A stretch of 64,000 nucleotides of DNA, from contig CALFSX010000010.1 in assembly GCA_937916515.1 (NCBI GenBank), positions 1 through 64,000 of the forward strand, given 5' to 3'. A program made the position numbers and the translations under genes. Every line of letters starts with the position of its first letter. The stretch's first letter is position 1. The notes beneath the pieces are model-generated. The model searched no databases. It worked only from the letters and a program-made list of their open reading frames with translations, and was not told the origin of the DNA. Below, in pieces: positions 30,128-39,095 of this stretch. The stretch comes from an uncultured Planctomycetaceae bacterium (GTDB lineage Bacteria > Planctomycetota > Planctomycetia > Planctomycetales > Planctomycetaceae).

Positions 30128-31905
30128 GATTTCACCTCACTGCCTGCCGCACCACTCATCGCCGCCCGAGCAGTCTTTCGCAATTCAAAGTTCAACACTT
30201 CCAACCATGTCACTTCTTCGGTATCGCTGTTAACGACGCCAATTTCTTGGGGCCACGGTATTTCCCCGCTGGTGTCCCAATCGCGAAAACGAAGCCGTGA
30301 TTCATCGTTGCCAACACCAATTAAAGTGTCAACGCCGATCGGAAGAGGCGAACGATCATCGAAATACCAGCGAACAACGCGAGCATCGTCCTGTATAACG
30401 ATAACCCGCACAGTTTCCCCAGACGGCTGAAGCGTGTCCGTGCCGTGATAATGGACGCTTGAAAACAGTGACAGATCATTAAGAAAAAGTCTGTGCAGCT
30501 GCATTGTGCCAGTTAACAAGCCCCAGAATTCCAATGGTTCATTGGACGCATCCAGCTTGTCAATTTGCTGGTGAGAAATTGGCCAGTTGTCTCCCAGTAG
30601 CCCAGCAGCTGTTGCACCAACCAGCAGTTCTCCTGGCGTTTCAATTTTCGCTACAGGATGCTTTAGCTGTAAAACCCATGTTGAAGTGCCCCCCGTTGAA
30701 CCGGCACTGAGCATTTGTTGCAGCGGAACAAGAATCCGATCCTGCATTTGCTGATTGTAATAGAAATTGGCAAACCCTTTTTTCTCAACAAACAAATGAG
30801 CGTACTCCGGCGGAACCACCGCTTCCTCCTCGGCATGAGGATCTTCCGGGTTCGGCTGGCCATCAGGGTCTTCCGGGCGTTTGGGTTCAGCTTCCTGAGG
30901 TATGGGCGGAGCTGCTTCAAATCCGTGCAGCGGGCTTAGCCGCACATAGACCTTGCGGACACCTTCACGATTTCGATACGTCATTGGAACACGTGTACCA
31001 GCCGGATAGATCCCAAGAATATTTTTCAAGTCATTGGCACTTTTCAGCGAGCGATCTCCGAAAGAAATCAGTTCATCGCCTGGTCGCAGTCCTCGACGCC
31101 ACGCGTCAGAAATCTGAGACACCTCCTGAACTTCAATCAGTCCATCGGATGAAGTGGTGACAGTGAAATCCGTTCGTCCATGATCCACGATTCGACCGGA
31201 CTTTAGCTGGTCGATAAACAACTGAATCTGTCGGACGGAAATGGCATAGGCTGCTCCCGAATTAATGCGGCCGCGCTTTTCGAATGATGCTCGACCGTTA
31301 ATGCCAATCCATCGCCCATTGATATCGAACAACGGCCCACCGGAATTTCCGGGGTTGATGGACGCGTCGATCTGAATGCAATCTGTGTATTCCAGGAACG
31401 AATTCGCCGGATACTGATAGCGATTAACGCCGCTAACAATGCCGTAGGTAACCGTTGGCGTAAAATCCGACGCCAATAAGAAAGGATTCCCCAACGCCAG
31501 AACTTCGTCTCCGGCTTTCACAAGATCGCTGTTACCGGGTGTGCAAAACGGAAAGTCTTCTCGACCCAGCAGCTTAATCAACGCCACGTCACCTGTGGGA
31601 TCGATCCCTACAATCACGGCGTCATACACTCGACCATCGTTGAGGCCACACTTCATAAAGTTGCCGGAACCGGACGTTACGTGGTAGTTACTGATCGCGT
31701 ACCCGTCAGCAGAAATCAGCACGCCAGAACCACCGCCTCCACCACCGGGCGGCATAACGCAAACAACAGAAGGCGAAATACGCCTGATCGTTTCGATACG
31801 ACTCTTCTGTTTCTGTTCAACGGAAACCACTTCCTGCCCAATGCCAGTGGAAGAGATCAGCAGAACAGTTGCGATAGACAAAGATCGAACAACGCGGAAA
31901 TTCAT
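30124..31905 (-). CDS. S1C family serine protease with PDZ domain (HtrA/Deg-like)
   Basis: GVLISADGYAISNYHVT, PTGDVALIKLLG, DASINPGNSGGPLFDINGRWIGING; start at M (MNFRVVRSLS) 31905. Confidence 0.9.
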   Translation of the reverse strand: MNFRVVRSLSIATVLLISSTGIGQEVVSVEQKQKSRIETIRRISPSVVCVMPPGGGGGGSGVLISADGYAISNYHVTSGSGNFMKCGLNDGRVYDAVIVGIDPTGDVALIKLLGREDFPFCTPGNSDLVKAGDEVLALGNPFLLASDFTPTVTYGIVSGVNRYQYPANSFLEYTDCIQIDASINPGNSGGPLFDINGRWIGINGRASFEKRGRINSGAAYAISVRQIQLFIDQLKSGRIVDHGRTDFTVTTSSDGLIEVQEVSQISDAWRRGLRPGDELISFGDRSLKSANDLKNILGIYPAGTRVPMTYRNREGVRKVYVRLSPLHGFEAAPPIPQEAEPKRPEDPDGQPNPEDPHAEEEAVVPPEYAHLFVEKKGFANFYYNQQMQDRILVPLQQMLSAGSTGGTSTWVLQLKHPVAKIETPGELLVGATAAGLLGDNWPISHQQIDKLDASNEPLEFWGLLTGTMQLHRLFLNDLSLFSSVHYHGTDTLQPSGETVRVIVIQDDARVVRWYFDDRSPLPIGVDTLIGVGNDESRLRFRDWDTSGEIPWPQEIGVVNSDTEEVTWLEVLNFELRKTARAAMSGAAGSEVKS

Positions 31906-31915
31906 AAGACGGAAC

Positions 31916-33199
31916 TTATTTTTGAGTTGTATCAACAACCAGTTTGGCGTCGGCAAGATCCAGATAGTCACACATGCTGGAGCCATCCCCAAAATCGACA
32001 ACAATCGTCAAAGTGTTGGCCCCCTTCAGGTTTAAATCCAGAGGAATGGGGGCTTCTCGAGCACCGATCAGTTTTTGAAAAACGGACTCTCCATCCACAA
32101 GTATTTTCAATTCCACGGCTGTATCCGGAGCCCCCTTTTGCTGATTGAAGGCCACGTCGTCGTCGACACCCAGGACTGCTTTCAGGCTGGAATATTTACC
32201 ATCCAACGCGTATTCAATGGTGGCACTTGGAAAAATGCACAGGCCCTTTTGATAGCGACGACCACGCAACGTTAGCGGTGGACGACCACTGTTGGGGAAT
32301 CGATCGCGAGACATACGCCACTGACTGGAAAGTCCCGTCCGACTGCCGCGATCTTCGTCGAACAACGGGCCCCATTCTTTACCATCAGGATCCAATCCCG
32401 CATATTGCTCCAGAATCGGCTGCAGGTCAGAAAGATAATTCAATCGCCCGCTGCTGAAGTCAACAGAAAGCACGGCGCTAACAGGAATCTGTAGTCGTTG
32501 GCCCCAGCCGGATTCCACCTGAAACATCGAATCACTCATTGTGACTGAACTTCCACTCAGTATGGAACCATCCATAAGCTGCAGTGAAAGCGGCGTGCTT
32601 GATCGCTGAGCACTGTTTTTCACGTCAGCAAACACAACACCCACAACTCGCGGGCGAGGCACGGGAATTTCATTGCCATCAAACAAGAAGGCGACGGATT
32701 CTGCGCTAACCGAACCGACAACCCCAGACAGAAAGTCGAGCCCCACTCCGTCCTTTTTCTGCACGATCAGCATGTCTTTCTCATTGCTGCGTTGCAGATA
32801 GGCGTCCCATTGCAAAACCCAATCGGGATTCATCGGTTGCAACAAGGCTGCTCTAACAGCTGATCGGGCGAAGTTCAATGTCCCCAGCAACTCCGACACC
32901 GATCGAACGTCCGTCGCGTCGCTGGAAATTTTGTCAACAGGAATCGACGACTTGTCTGCAAGGACGACTCTTAAAGTCTGTCCGGATCCAGCCACGGCAG
33001 CGTCTGCCGCCAGCGTCAGTTCCAGAGCGTCTGCCAACGGCACATTTACAGCCTTGCCACCCGTAGCTTCCAGAACGACCTGCTGCTGATCAATTGATTT
33101 CAGCGTGCCAACAAATCGACTTCCATCCAGTGTTGCAACTTCAGCATCAGGCATCAGCAACTGCAGCAAGACAGCTATTTTGACTAACGAAATTAACAT
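31916..33199 (-). CDS. Secreted protein with C-terminal NPCBM/NEW2-like domain
   Basis: RGRRYQKGLCIFPSATIEYALDGKYSSLKAVLGVDDDV...VELKILVDGESVFQ...IPLDLNLKGANTLTIVVDFGDG. Confidence 0.8.
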   Translation of the reverse strand: MLISLVKIAVLLQLLMPDAEVATLDGSRFVGTLKSIDQQQVVLEATGGKAVNVPLADALELTLAADAAVAGSGQTLRVVLADKSSIPVDKISSDATDVRSVSELLGTLNFARSAVRAALLQPMNPDWVLQWDAYLQRSNEKDMLIVQKKDGVGLDFLSGVVGSVSAESVAFLFDGNEIPVPRPRVVGVVFADVKNSAQRSSTPLSLQLMDGSILSGSSVTMSDSMFQVESGWGQRLQIPVSAVLSVDFSSGRLNYLSDLQPILEQYAGLDPDGKEWGPLFDEDRGSRTGLSSQWRMSRDRFPNSGRPPLTLRGRRYQKGLCIFPSATIEYALDGKYSSLKAVLGVDDDVAFNQQKGAPDTAVELKILVDGESVFQKLIGAREAPIPLDLNLKGANTLTIVVDFGDGSSMCDYLDLADAKLVVDTTQK

Positions 33200-33257
33200 A
33201 CCGCTCCATCACTTAACAAATACAAATCAACAACCCAACCTCAATACCCGTCACAAA

Positions 33258-34346
33258 TCACTGCTTCTGTTCGGCCAGTTTCTTTGAAAACCTGCCAATC
33301 TGATCAAGGAAGTTTGCGGGAAGCTTGCGACGAATTAACTCGCGAGCTTTGGCTTCAGCCTGTTTGTCAAGCATTCCCCACTTCCCTTCCTCTTTCAGGT
33401 TCTTTCTATCGGCGATTCCTTCCGCAGGACCGCCTTTGATCTGACTCTGATCTGCTCCCTGAGTGCCCTGGGCCTGATTTTGCTGCGATCCGCTGGAATT
33501 GCCTCCACCCTGCTGCTGTTGGTTTTGTTTTTCCATGTCTTCCAGCAACTTGTCAATGGCGGCGATTACGGCATCTTCCTGCTTCTGAGTACCTTCGTCA
33601 GACTTTCCCAGATCCAGTCGACGCTCAACATCGTTCATCAGTCTCTCGACCTGGTTTAAACCGTCCTCCGATCGCCCAACCAGATCCTGTTGCATCATCT
33701 CCGCAACAACTCGAAAACGAGCTGGAACGTCCAAAGTGTTATTCAGCAACAGAGACAAGCTGTCCAGCGCATCTGATCGCTGCAGCAATTCCGCCTCACA
33801 AATTGCTCGATAAAACAACAGTGATGCTGGGTCGACAGCAGCATCCGGATCAAGCGACTTCAGAATCCGTAACGCGTCATCATAGTAGCGATGCTGCACC
33901 AGCCAGCGAGCTGAAAACAGTTGCACCTGTGTCTGAAAAAAATCCGCACCGCGAATGCCGTCATAGACAAGCGGAACCAGAGGCCCTGCCCCATACGTCG
34001 CCGTGACCAGTCGTTTGACAGATGCATCCACCTCAGCAAACGATTGCACAACCAGATCCAATAGTTCTTCGCCACTAAGCTGCGCAATCGCAGAATTGTC
34101 GGCCCAAACCTGTGTCACCTTACCAAGCAACTCACCATCCTGTCCGGTGGAAGCCAGCCAGCCAAGCAATTCACTTCTCACCTGGTCAGAACCCATTTTC
34201 GCAAACGTCACTGCGGCCTGTTCGCCGCCACCGCTGTTTACCGGATCCTGCGAACGCACCATGCCACCAGACATCACAAACACGCAGCACACCGACAGCA
34301 TCAGTCGCTGGCCGACACCACAAGTCGCTTGCCTAAAACCAGTCAT
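33258..34346 (-). CDS. Hypothetical secreted protein
   Basis: Signal-like N-terminus; low-complexity QQQQGGGNSSGSQQNQAQGTQGADQSQ; 4-bp overlap with upstream gene. Confidence 0.65.
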   Translation of the reverse strand: MTGFRQATCGVGQRLMLSVCCVFVMSGGMVRSQDPVNSGGGEQAAVTFAKMGSDQVRSELLGWLASTGQDGELLGKVTQVWADNSAIAQLSGEELLDLVVQSFAEVDASVKRLVTATYGAGPLVPLVYDGIRGADFFQTQVQLFSARWLVQHRYYDDALRILKSLDPDAAVDPASLLFYRAICEAELLQRSDALDSLSLLLNNTLDVPARFRVVAEMMQQDLVGRSEDGLNQVERLMNDVERRLDLGKSDEGTQKQEDAVIAAIDKLLEDMEKQNQQQQGGGNSSGSQQNQAQGTQGADQSQIKGGPAEGIADRKNLKEEGKWGMLDKQAEAKARELIRRKLPANFLDQIGRFSKKLAEQKQ

Positions 34347-36301
34347 TGCGAATCCTTCATCTTCAAAGCCAGCTCCCCTGCGGAATCGGCAAGTCGCTGT
34401 TGACGACTTGCCAATTCAACCAACTGCTCCTGCAGGTCAGCCATATCGTTTGAAGAAGCTTCCGGAATTAAATCATTGACCTGCCTTGTTCGCCGATTCA
34501 CTCGCAACTGCAAAGATCGCAGCACCTTAATTTCCTGCATCAGATCAACCAGATCCTGCTTCTGCTGCTGACCAGATGGAGGCGGCTGTTGCTGCTGTTG
34601 TTTCATTTCCGCCATTTCACGCTGCGTCGTTTCAACCAGCTCCTTAAGAGCTTCAATGACATCGGTTTCCATCGACAATGTCAACGTGTCGGCCTTTGTC
34701 TGCTGTAAGCGTTCGGCGATTTTCCCCATATCCGCTTCGATGTCTTCCACCGCCAACAGTATCGAAACCGACGTCCCGTCTTCTCGAAGCAGCGAAGTTG
34801 TATAGCTGCATTCGCGAGTTAATTCGTTTTGTTGCTGAGACAGTGCTCGACACGCGTTAATCGCGTTGTCTAACCATTCTGATCGAGGCGTCGCGGACAG
34901 GTCTGAGGTGGCCCCCATAATCTGAGTCTGCATCGCCAGCAGTCGCTGAAAACGAGCCTCCAATGCGGCAAGCGTCATTTCCTTTTCTTCTTCGCGAAGC
35001 TGGTTCAGTAATTTTTCGAGTTCATTCGCTGCTTTTTGCAATTCGCTGATGGCGTCATCCTGCTTCGCAATCGCCTGTTCTTTTTTTTGCTCTTTCAACA
35101 GATCCAAAGCTTCCTGCATCATTTTTTTGGCAGTGCTAAGATTTTCTTTCCCCTGAGTCTGTTCCGTTTCGTCTTCTTCTTTTTGTTCCTGTTTTCCACT
35201 GTTTGAACTCTGCTGCTGGCTTTCAGAATCCCCCTTGGGCGAAGACGACTGATTTTCAGATGACGGGCTTTCGCTGCCATCCTTCGGGCTGTTCTGTTCA
35301 TCAGACGGCTTACTGTCCGATGGCTGACCTTCCGATGACTTTTTACCAGGTTTTGAGTTGTCGTCCTTCGATTCGCCTTCGCTCTGCTTGTCAGATTCTT
35401 CTGTATCAGCGTTCTTTGCCTCTGCTTGTTCAGTATCTGAATCTTCCGCATTGGCAGCTTTGTCGGATGGCTTGCCGTCGGCCTTGTCTGACTTTGACTT
35501 CGCCGAGTTTGCACCGGAATTCTCAGCTTCTGATTCCGATTCACTCGATGCGTCAGACTTGCCGGGATTGTCGTGCTTCTCAATGTCGTCCAGAATCTTG
35601 TCTGTCTTGCGAATTGCCTCCTGTTGTGCAGGAGCGGCGCTGGAAGGGGCCTCTGAATTTTGAGCTCTGGCCCTGGCAGCTCGTTCTTCCAGCATGACGT
35701 TGTTAACGTCTTTCAAAAGGTTGTTAAGCCGCTCTCGTTCACGTTCCACGGAACTCATGCGATCTTCGCTTTGAAGCAACTTTAACAGTCCCTTCAGGCT
35801 GGCTGTGACAGCCTTCTGCTTTTCAACTGCGCTGCCAAATTCCGATCGTTCAAGATCTAACGAGATGGTCTCAAGAGCTGGACTAATCCCCTGCTCACGC
35901 CCGAGGCTGATGGCCCGACGAAGCAGCTCAGCACGTTCCGGGTCGTCATAGCCAAGCATGTCGGCCATCTGAGAAAGAACGCGTTCAAACCGAGCAAACC
36001 GACCACTGATCGCTTCCTGCTCATTCTTCAGTTTCTGACTGGCTGATATTCCGTTCTCGTCGGCAAGCCCCACATTGAAACCACCTGCAGCAGCCGCAAC
36101 GGTAACAACAGACAAAATCAGAAGGCGGCGAATATCCAGGTTGGCGTGTTCCATTTGATAAGCTCGATCAGCAACCAGCCTGGTCTGCATGCTCAATGAC
36201 GTTACACGTTTTGTAAACATAACTGCGACCTTCACTAAACGCACACACGCGTCAATGCTCTCAAACGCCAAACTGCGATCTTCAAAATTCTTCACATGCA
36301 C
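34343..36301 (-). CDS. Hypothetical coiled-coil envelope protein with long acidic Ser/Glu/Lys-rich region
   Basis: Long ORF; TM near N-terminus; SDASSESESEAENSGANSAKSKSDKADGKPSDKAANAEDSDTE...; exact start uncertain. Confidence 0.65.
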   Translation of the reverse strand: MHVKNFEDRSLAFESIDACVRLVKVAVMFTKRVTSLSMQTRLVADRAYQMEHANLDIRRLLILSVVTVAAAAGGFNVGLADENGISASQKLKNEQEAISGRFARFERVLSQMADMLGYDDPERAELLRRAISLGREQGISPALETISLDLERSEFGSAVEKQKAVTASLKGLLKLLQSEDRMSSVERERERLNNLLKDVNNVMLEERAARARAQNSEAPSSAAPAQQEAIRKTDKILDDIEKHDNPGKSDASSESESEAENSGANSAKSKSDKADGKPSDKAANAEDSDTEQAEAKNADTEESDKQSEGESKDDNSKPGKKSSEGQPSDSKPSDEQNSPKDGSESPSSENQSSSPKGDSESQQQSSNSGKQEQKEEDETEQTQGKENLSTAKKMMQEALDLLKEQKKEQAIAKQDDAISELQKAANELEKLLNQLREEEKEMTLAALEARFQRLLAMQTQIMGATSDLSATPRSEWLDNAINACRALSQQQNELTRECSYTTSLLREDGTSVSILLAVEDIEADMGKIAERLQQTKADTLTLSMETDVIEALKELVETTQREMAEMKQQQQQPPPSGQQQKQDLVDLMQEIKVLRSLQLRVNRRTRQVNDLIPEASSNDMADLQEQLVELASRQQRLADSAGELALKMKDSQ

Positions 36302-36316
36302 ATCACATCAATTCGG

Positions 36317-38737
36317 CTAAGGTCCAAGGCCCAGATTCTTGATCTGCTGAATGTTGGTTTCCTTTTGAATCCGCTGTTGTTCTTCAAGGATGTCATTCAA
36401 ATCGCTCAACACCTCATGAAACTCCGCCATATCGCGCACGTTTTCGAGAATTCTTCGCAACTCAAAAACTACGGATGTTACATCTGAAATCGATGCTGAT
36501 AGCAGTTCTGCTGCGGGCTGCCCCCCACTCGCCGCGACTCGAAAGCGACTGATCGAACGATCTGCGGTCACCATCAGCGTTTCCGACACGGCTTTCATTG
36601 GTGCAACAATGCTGGTCCGCATGTTTTCCGCCAGTTGCTGCGGCGGAATCGCGTTGTTAATTAACTGTTCCACAATCTCTTCAAAGCTGGCGACAATGGC
36701 CTGCAACTCATTGTCCTGACGCCGCAACGTATCGCCGCTGCGGCGAGCACACTCAGTCAAACCAACTCGATCTTCCGGCGACACGCTGCCAGCCGCCGCC
36801 GCTTCGATGCGATCGGCCAAAGCCTGATTGAATTGCAGATCGTCACGAACCTGTTCCAGCTTCTGAATCAACTCTTCAAACTGCCGTCGTAAGTTCACTT
36901 CGCGAGAATACAAGACTGAAAGCAACTCTTCGTTGCTGACAATCCGAAACACGACGGGTTCTGCTCGAGAAACATTTGTCCCAGGTTCAGTGCAGCCATC
37001 GGTGGCGACGACGGTCAGCGACAATGTCTGCCCTTCCGTCAAATCCAAAGGCTGCACATCAAATCGTTCCTGTTTACTTTGGTCACCGAAACCAAGTTCG
37101 AATTCCGTCACACCGGAAGGCATCGGAATTCGAAACGGTCGAGGACGCCACTGAGATTCATCGTCGACCATAAACTGAAATTCGCCGCTTTGCAGCCCGT
37201 AATCATCCTGAATGGTGCCAACCACCGGAATGATAGCTCGCCGAGTAATCGAGTTGGTAACTCCGCTTGTTCGCGTTGCAATTACGGGAGCCTTGTCTGC
37301 AATGGCACGAATCCGGATAGATTCCTGCGTCGTAGACATAATGTCGTCTTCATCATGCAGGAAGAACCGCAACGACGTATTCGATGCAATCTGCAGTGAC
37401 GAATCGGCCGTAGCCGCAACTAAGTCAGAAGCAGCCTGCGATAAGTCTTCGCCCTGCAAAAGAAACGCCGCCTGAACTCTTAAACCGTCAGGCGACAATA
37501 GCGGGCCAGCCGCCTGAAAATCTCCAGAAAAGCCCTCACGTGCGATCAGCTCGCACGAATCACGATCACCGTAAATTTCAAACAAATCAGTGACAATCCG
37601 GGCCGACTGCAGCGGCTTGTTGCATTCGGCTTCCAGCTGAAACCTGGTCCCGGTCGGCAAGGAAAGTTCGCTGCCTAAAACGGACACCACCCTATCGCGT
37701 TGCTCGTTCCATCCTGTGTAGTCGGGAAATTCGCACTCCGCCACCATTCTGTAAATTGATGGTGGAGTAACGGCCTGAACAGAAAGCGGCAACGGTGGAC
37801 GAAAATCGCCAGCCAATACTTCAATGGTGACGGGTTCCTGCAATCGCGTCAAAATGAAGCGAAAGGTCCGCCCAGATCCAGATGCGGCTGACACATAGGT
37901 TCGACTGCGACTTCCATCCTCACGAATGACGTCCACTCGCACTCGCTGTGGCACAACCCACGGCTGTCCTGCGTCAGAATCGCCTTCCGGTACAGTCATC
38001 TCCAATTCGAAATCGGCACCTCTTGCGTGCAGGTACGTCAACGCATTTTCCGCCCGGCGGAATTCCAGCTTCCGGTCTCCTGGTTGAGCAACCACGCGAA
38101 AATCCAGCGTCGTCGTGCGAAGGTGATAAGTGTCTTCACACGAAACAAAAGCACTCCACCATCGCCGCAGTGACCCAGGTGCCGCAATTCCCTGCCCAAC
38201 AACAGAGACCACAAGCAGACCAGCCAACCAGCCTCGTTTCTTTAACGGAGCCAGGTTGAATACAGCATCCGGCGATAGTTTTAAAGCCACGTTACTGGCT
38301 GCTTCAACTGTCCGCTGCAGCATACTTTCAACCACGGGTCCTGATCCTGGATACCCGTCCGCTCCTTCAACCGTCGTGACAAGACCGTCCTGAAATTCCG
38401 GAAATCGCCGTTCCAAAAGCAGAGCCAACTCACGATCTTTATGACGACGCACCAGCGGCAGAAGAACTTGAGACAGCAACAGCCAAACACTGACCACTGC
38501 CATTACCGCAAACAAGATCAAGCGAAACCCGACAGGAAGTTCCAGCCGCTGTAAAGCAAACCAACCAGCATCAATGCCGGATGTCAGCCAAAACACCAAT
38601 CCCGCCGCAGAAACGCAAAACAGGAAACCGGAAAATACAGAATAGCGACGAATGCGCGAACGTAACCCCTGCAGCAACTGGCTGATTACAGTTGGCAGTT
38701 TCACCTTCATCTTATTGTCTGAATTTGCGCCCGACAT
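36317..38737 (-). CDS. Large membrane-anchored hypothetical protein (DUF4175-like)
   Basis: 806-aa ORF, two N-terminal TM helices (FSGFLFCVSAAGLVFWL; LILFAVMAVVSVWLLLSQVLLPLV), large extracytoplasmic region. Confidence 0.65.
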   Translation of the reverse strand: MSGANSDNKMKVKLPTVISQLLQGLRSRIRRYSVFSGFLFCVSAAGLVFWLTSGIDAGWFALQRLELPVGFRLILFAVMAVVSVWLLLSQVLLPLVRRHKDRELALLLERRFPEFQDGLVTTVEGADGYPGSGPVVESMLQRTVEAASNVALKLSPDAVFNLAPLKKRGWLAGLLVVSVVGQGIAAPGSLRRWWSAFVSCEDTYHLRTTTLDFRVVAQPGDRKLEFRRAENALTYLHARGADFELEMTVPEGDSDAGQPWVVPQRVRVDVIREDGSRSRTYVSAASGSGRTFRFILTRLQEPVTIEVLAGDFRPPLPLSVQAVTPPSIYRMVAECEFPDYTGWNEQRDRVVSVLGSELSLPTGTRFQLEAECNKPLQSARIVTDLFEIYGDRDSCELIAREGFSGDFQAAGPLLSPDGLRVQAAFLLQGEDLSQAASDLVAATADSSLQIASNTSLRFFLHDEDDIMSTTQESIRIRAIADKAPVIATRTSGVTNSITRRAIIPVVGTIQDDYGLQSGEFQFMVDDESQWRPRPFRIPMPSGVTEFELGFGDQSKQERFDVQPLDLTEGQTLSLTVVATDGCTEPGTNVSRAEPVVFRIVSNEELLSVLYSREVNLRRQFEELIQKLEQVRDDLQFNQALADRIEAAAAGSVSPEDRVGLTECARRSGDTLRRQDNELQAIVASFEEIVEQLINNAIPPQQLAENMRTSIVAPMKAVSETLMVTADRSISRFRVAASGGQPAAELLSASISDVTSVVFELRRILENVRDMAEFHEVLSDLNDILEEQQRIQKETNIQQIKNLGLGP

Positions 38738-39095
38738 GTTTCGCTTGCAAAGTATCCGTTGGTTAACGTTCTGTAAAAGATACGACGTTATTCCGCGACG
38801 ATCAGCACCTGTTGAATCGTCGCAACCTGTGTAAGTTCAAAATGTTGTGCCCAGCAAATTATCTCTGGTTACCTGATTTTATGCGAGCCGCAATGACAAG
38901 TCTCGCACCGTGTTTCAACGCATACCACGGAACGCTCAAAAATACAGTTTTGCAGAAATCTGATCAACAAAACGTTCTACAACCGAAGCTTCCAACTCGC
39001 TGCCAATGACCAAAAACCACTCAGCCGCTGAAGGGGCAGCTATAAACAGGGCCAAAATCATTCCAAAACAAACCCTCAGTGCTGCGTAAGGGCCG

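Noticed and set aside
35358-35663. Plus-strand Ser-rich ORF
   Set aside because: Shadow of the acidic low-complexity region of the minus-strand gene 34343..36301
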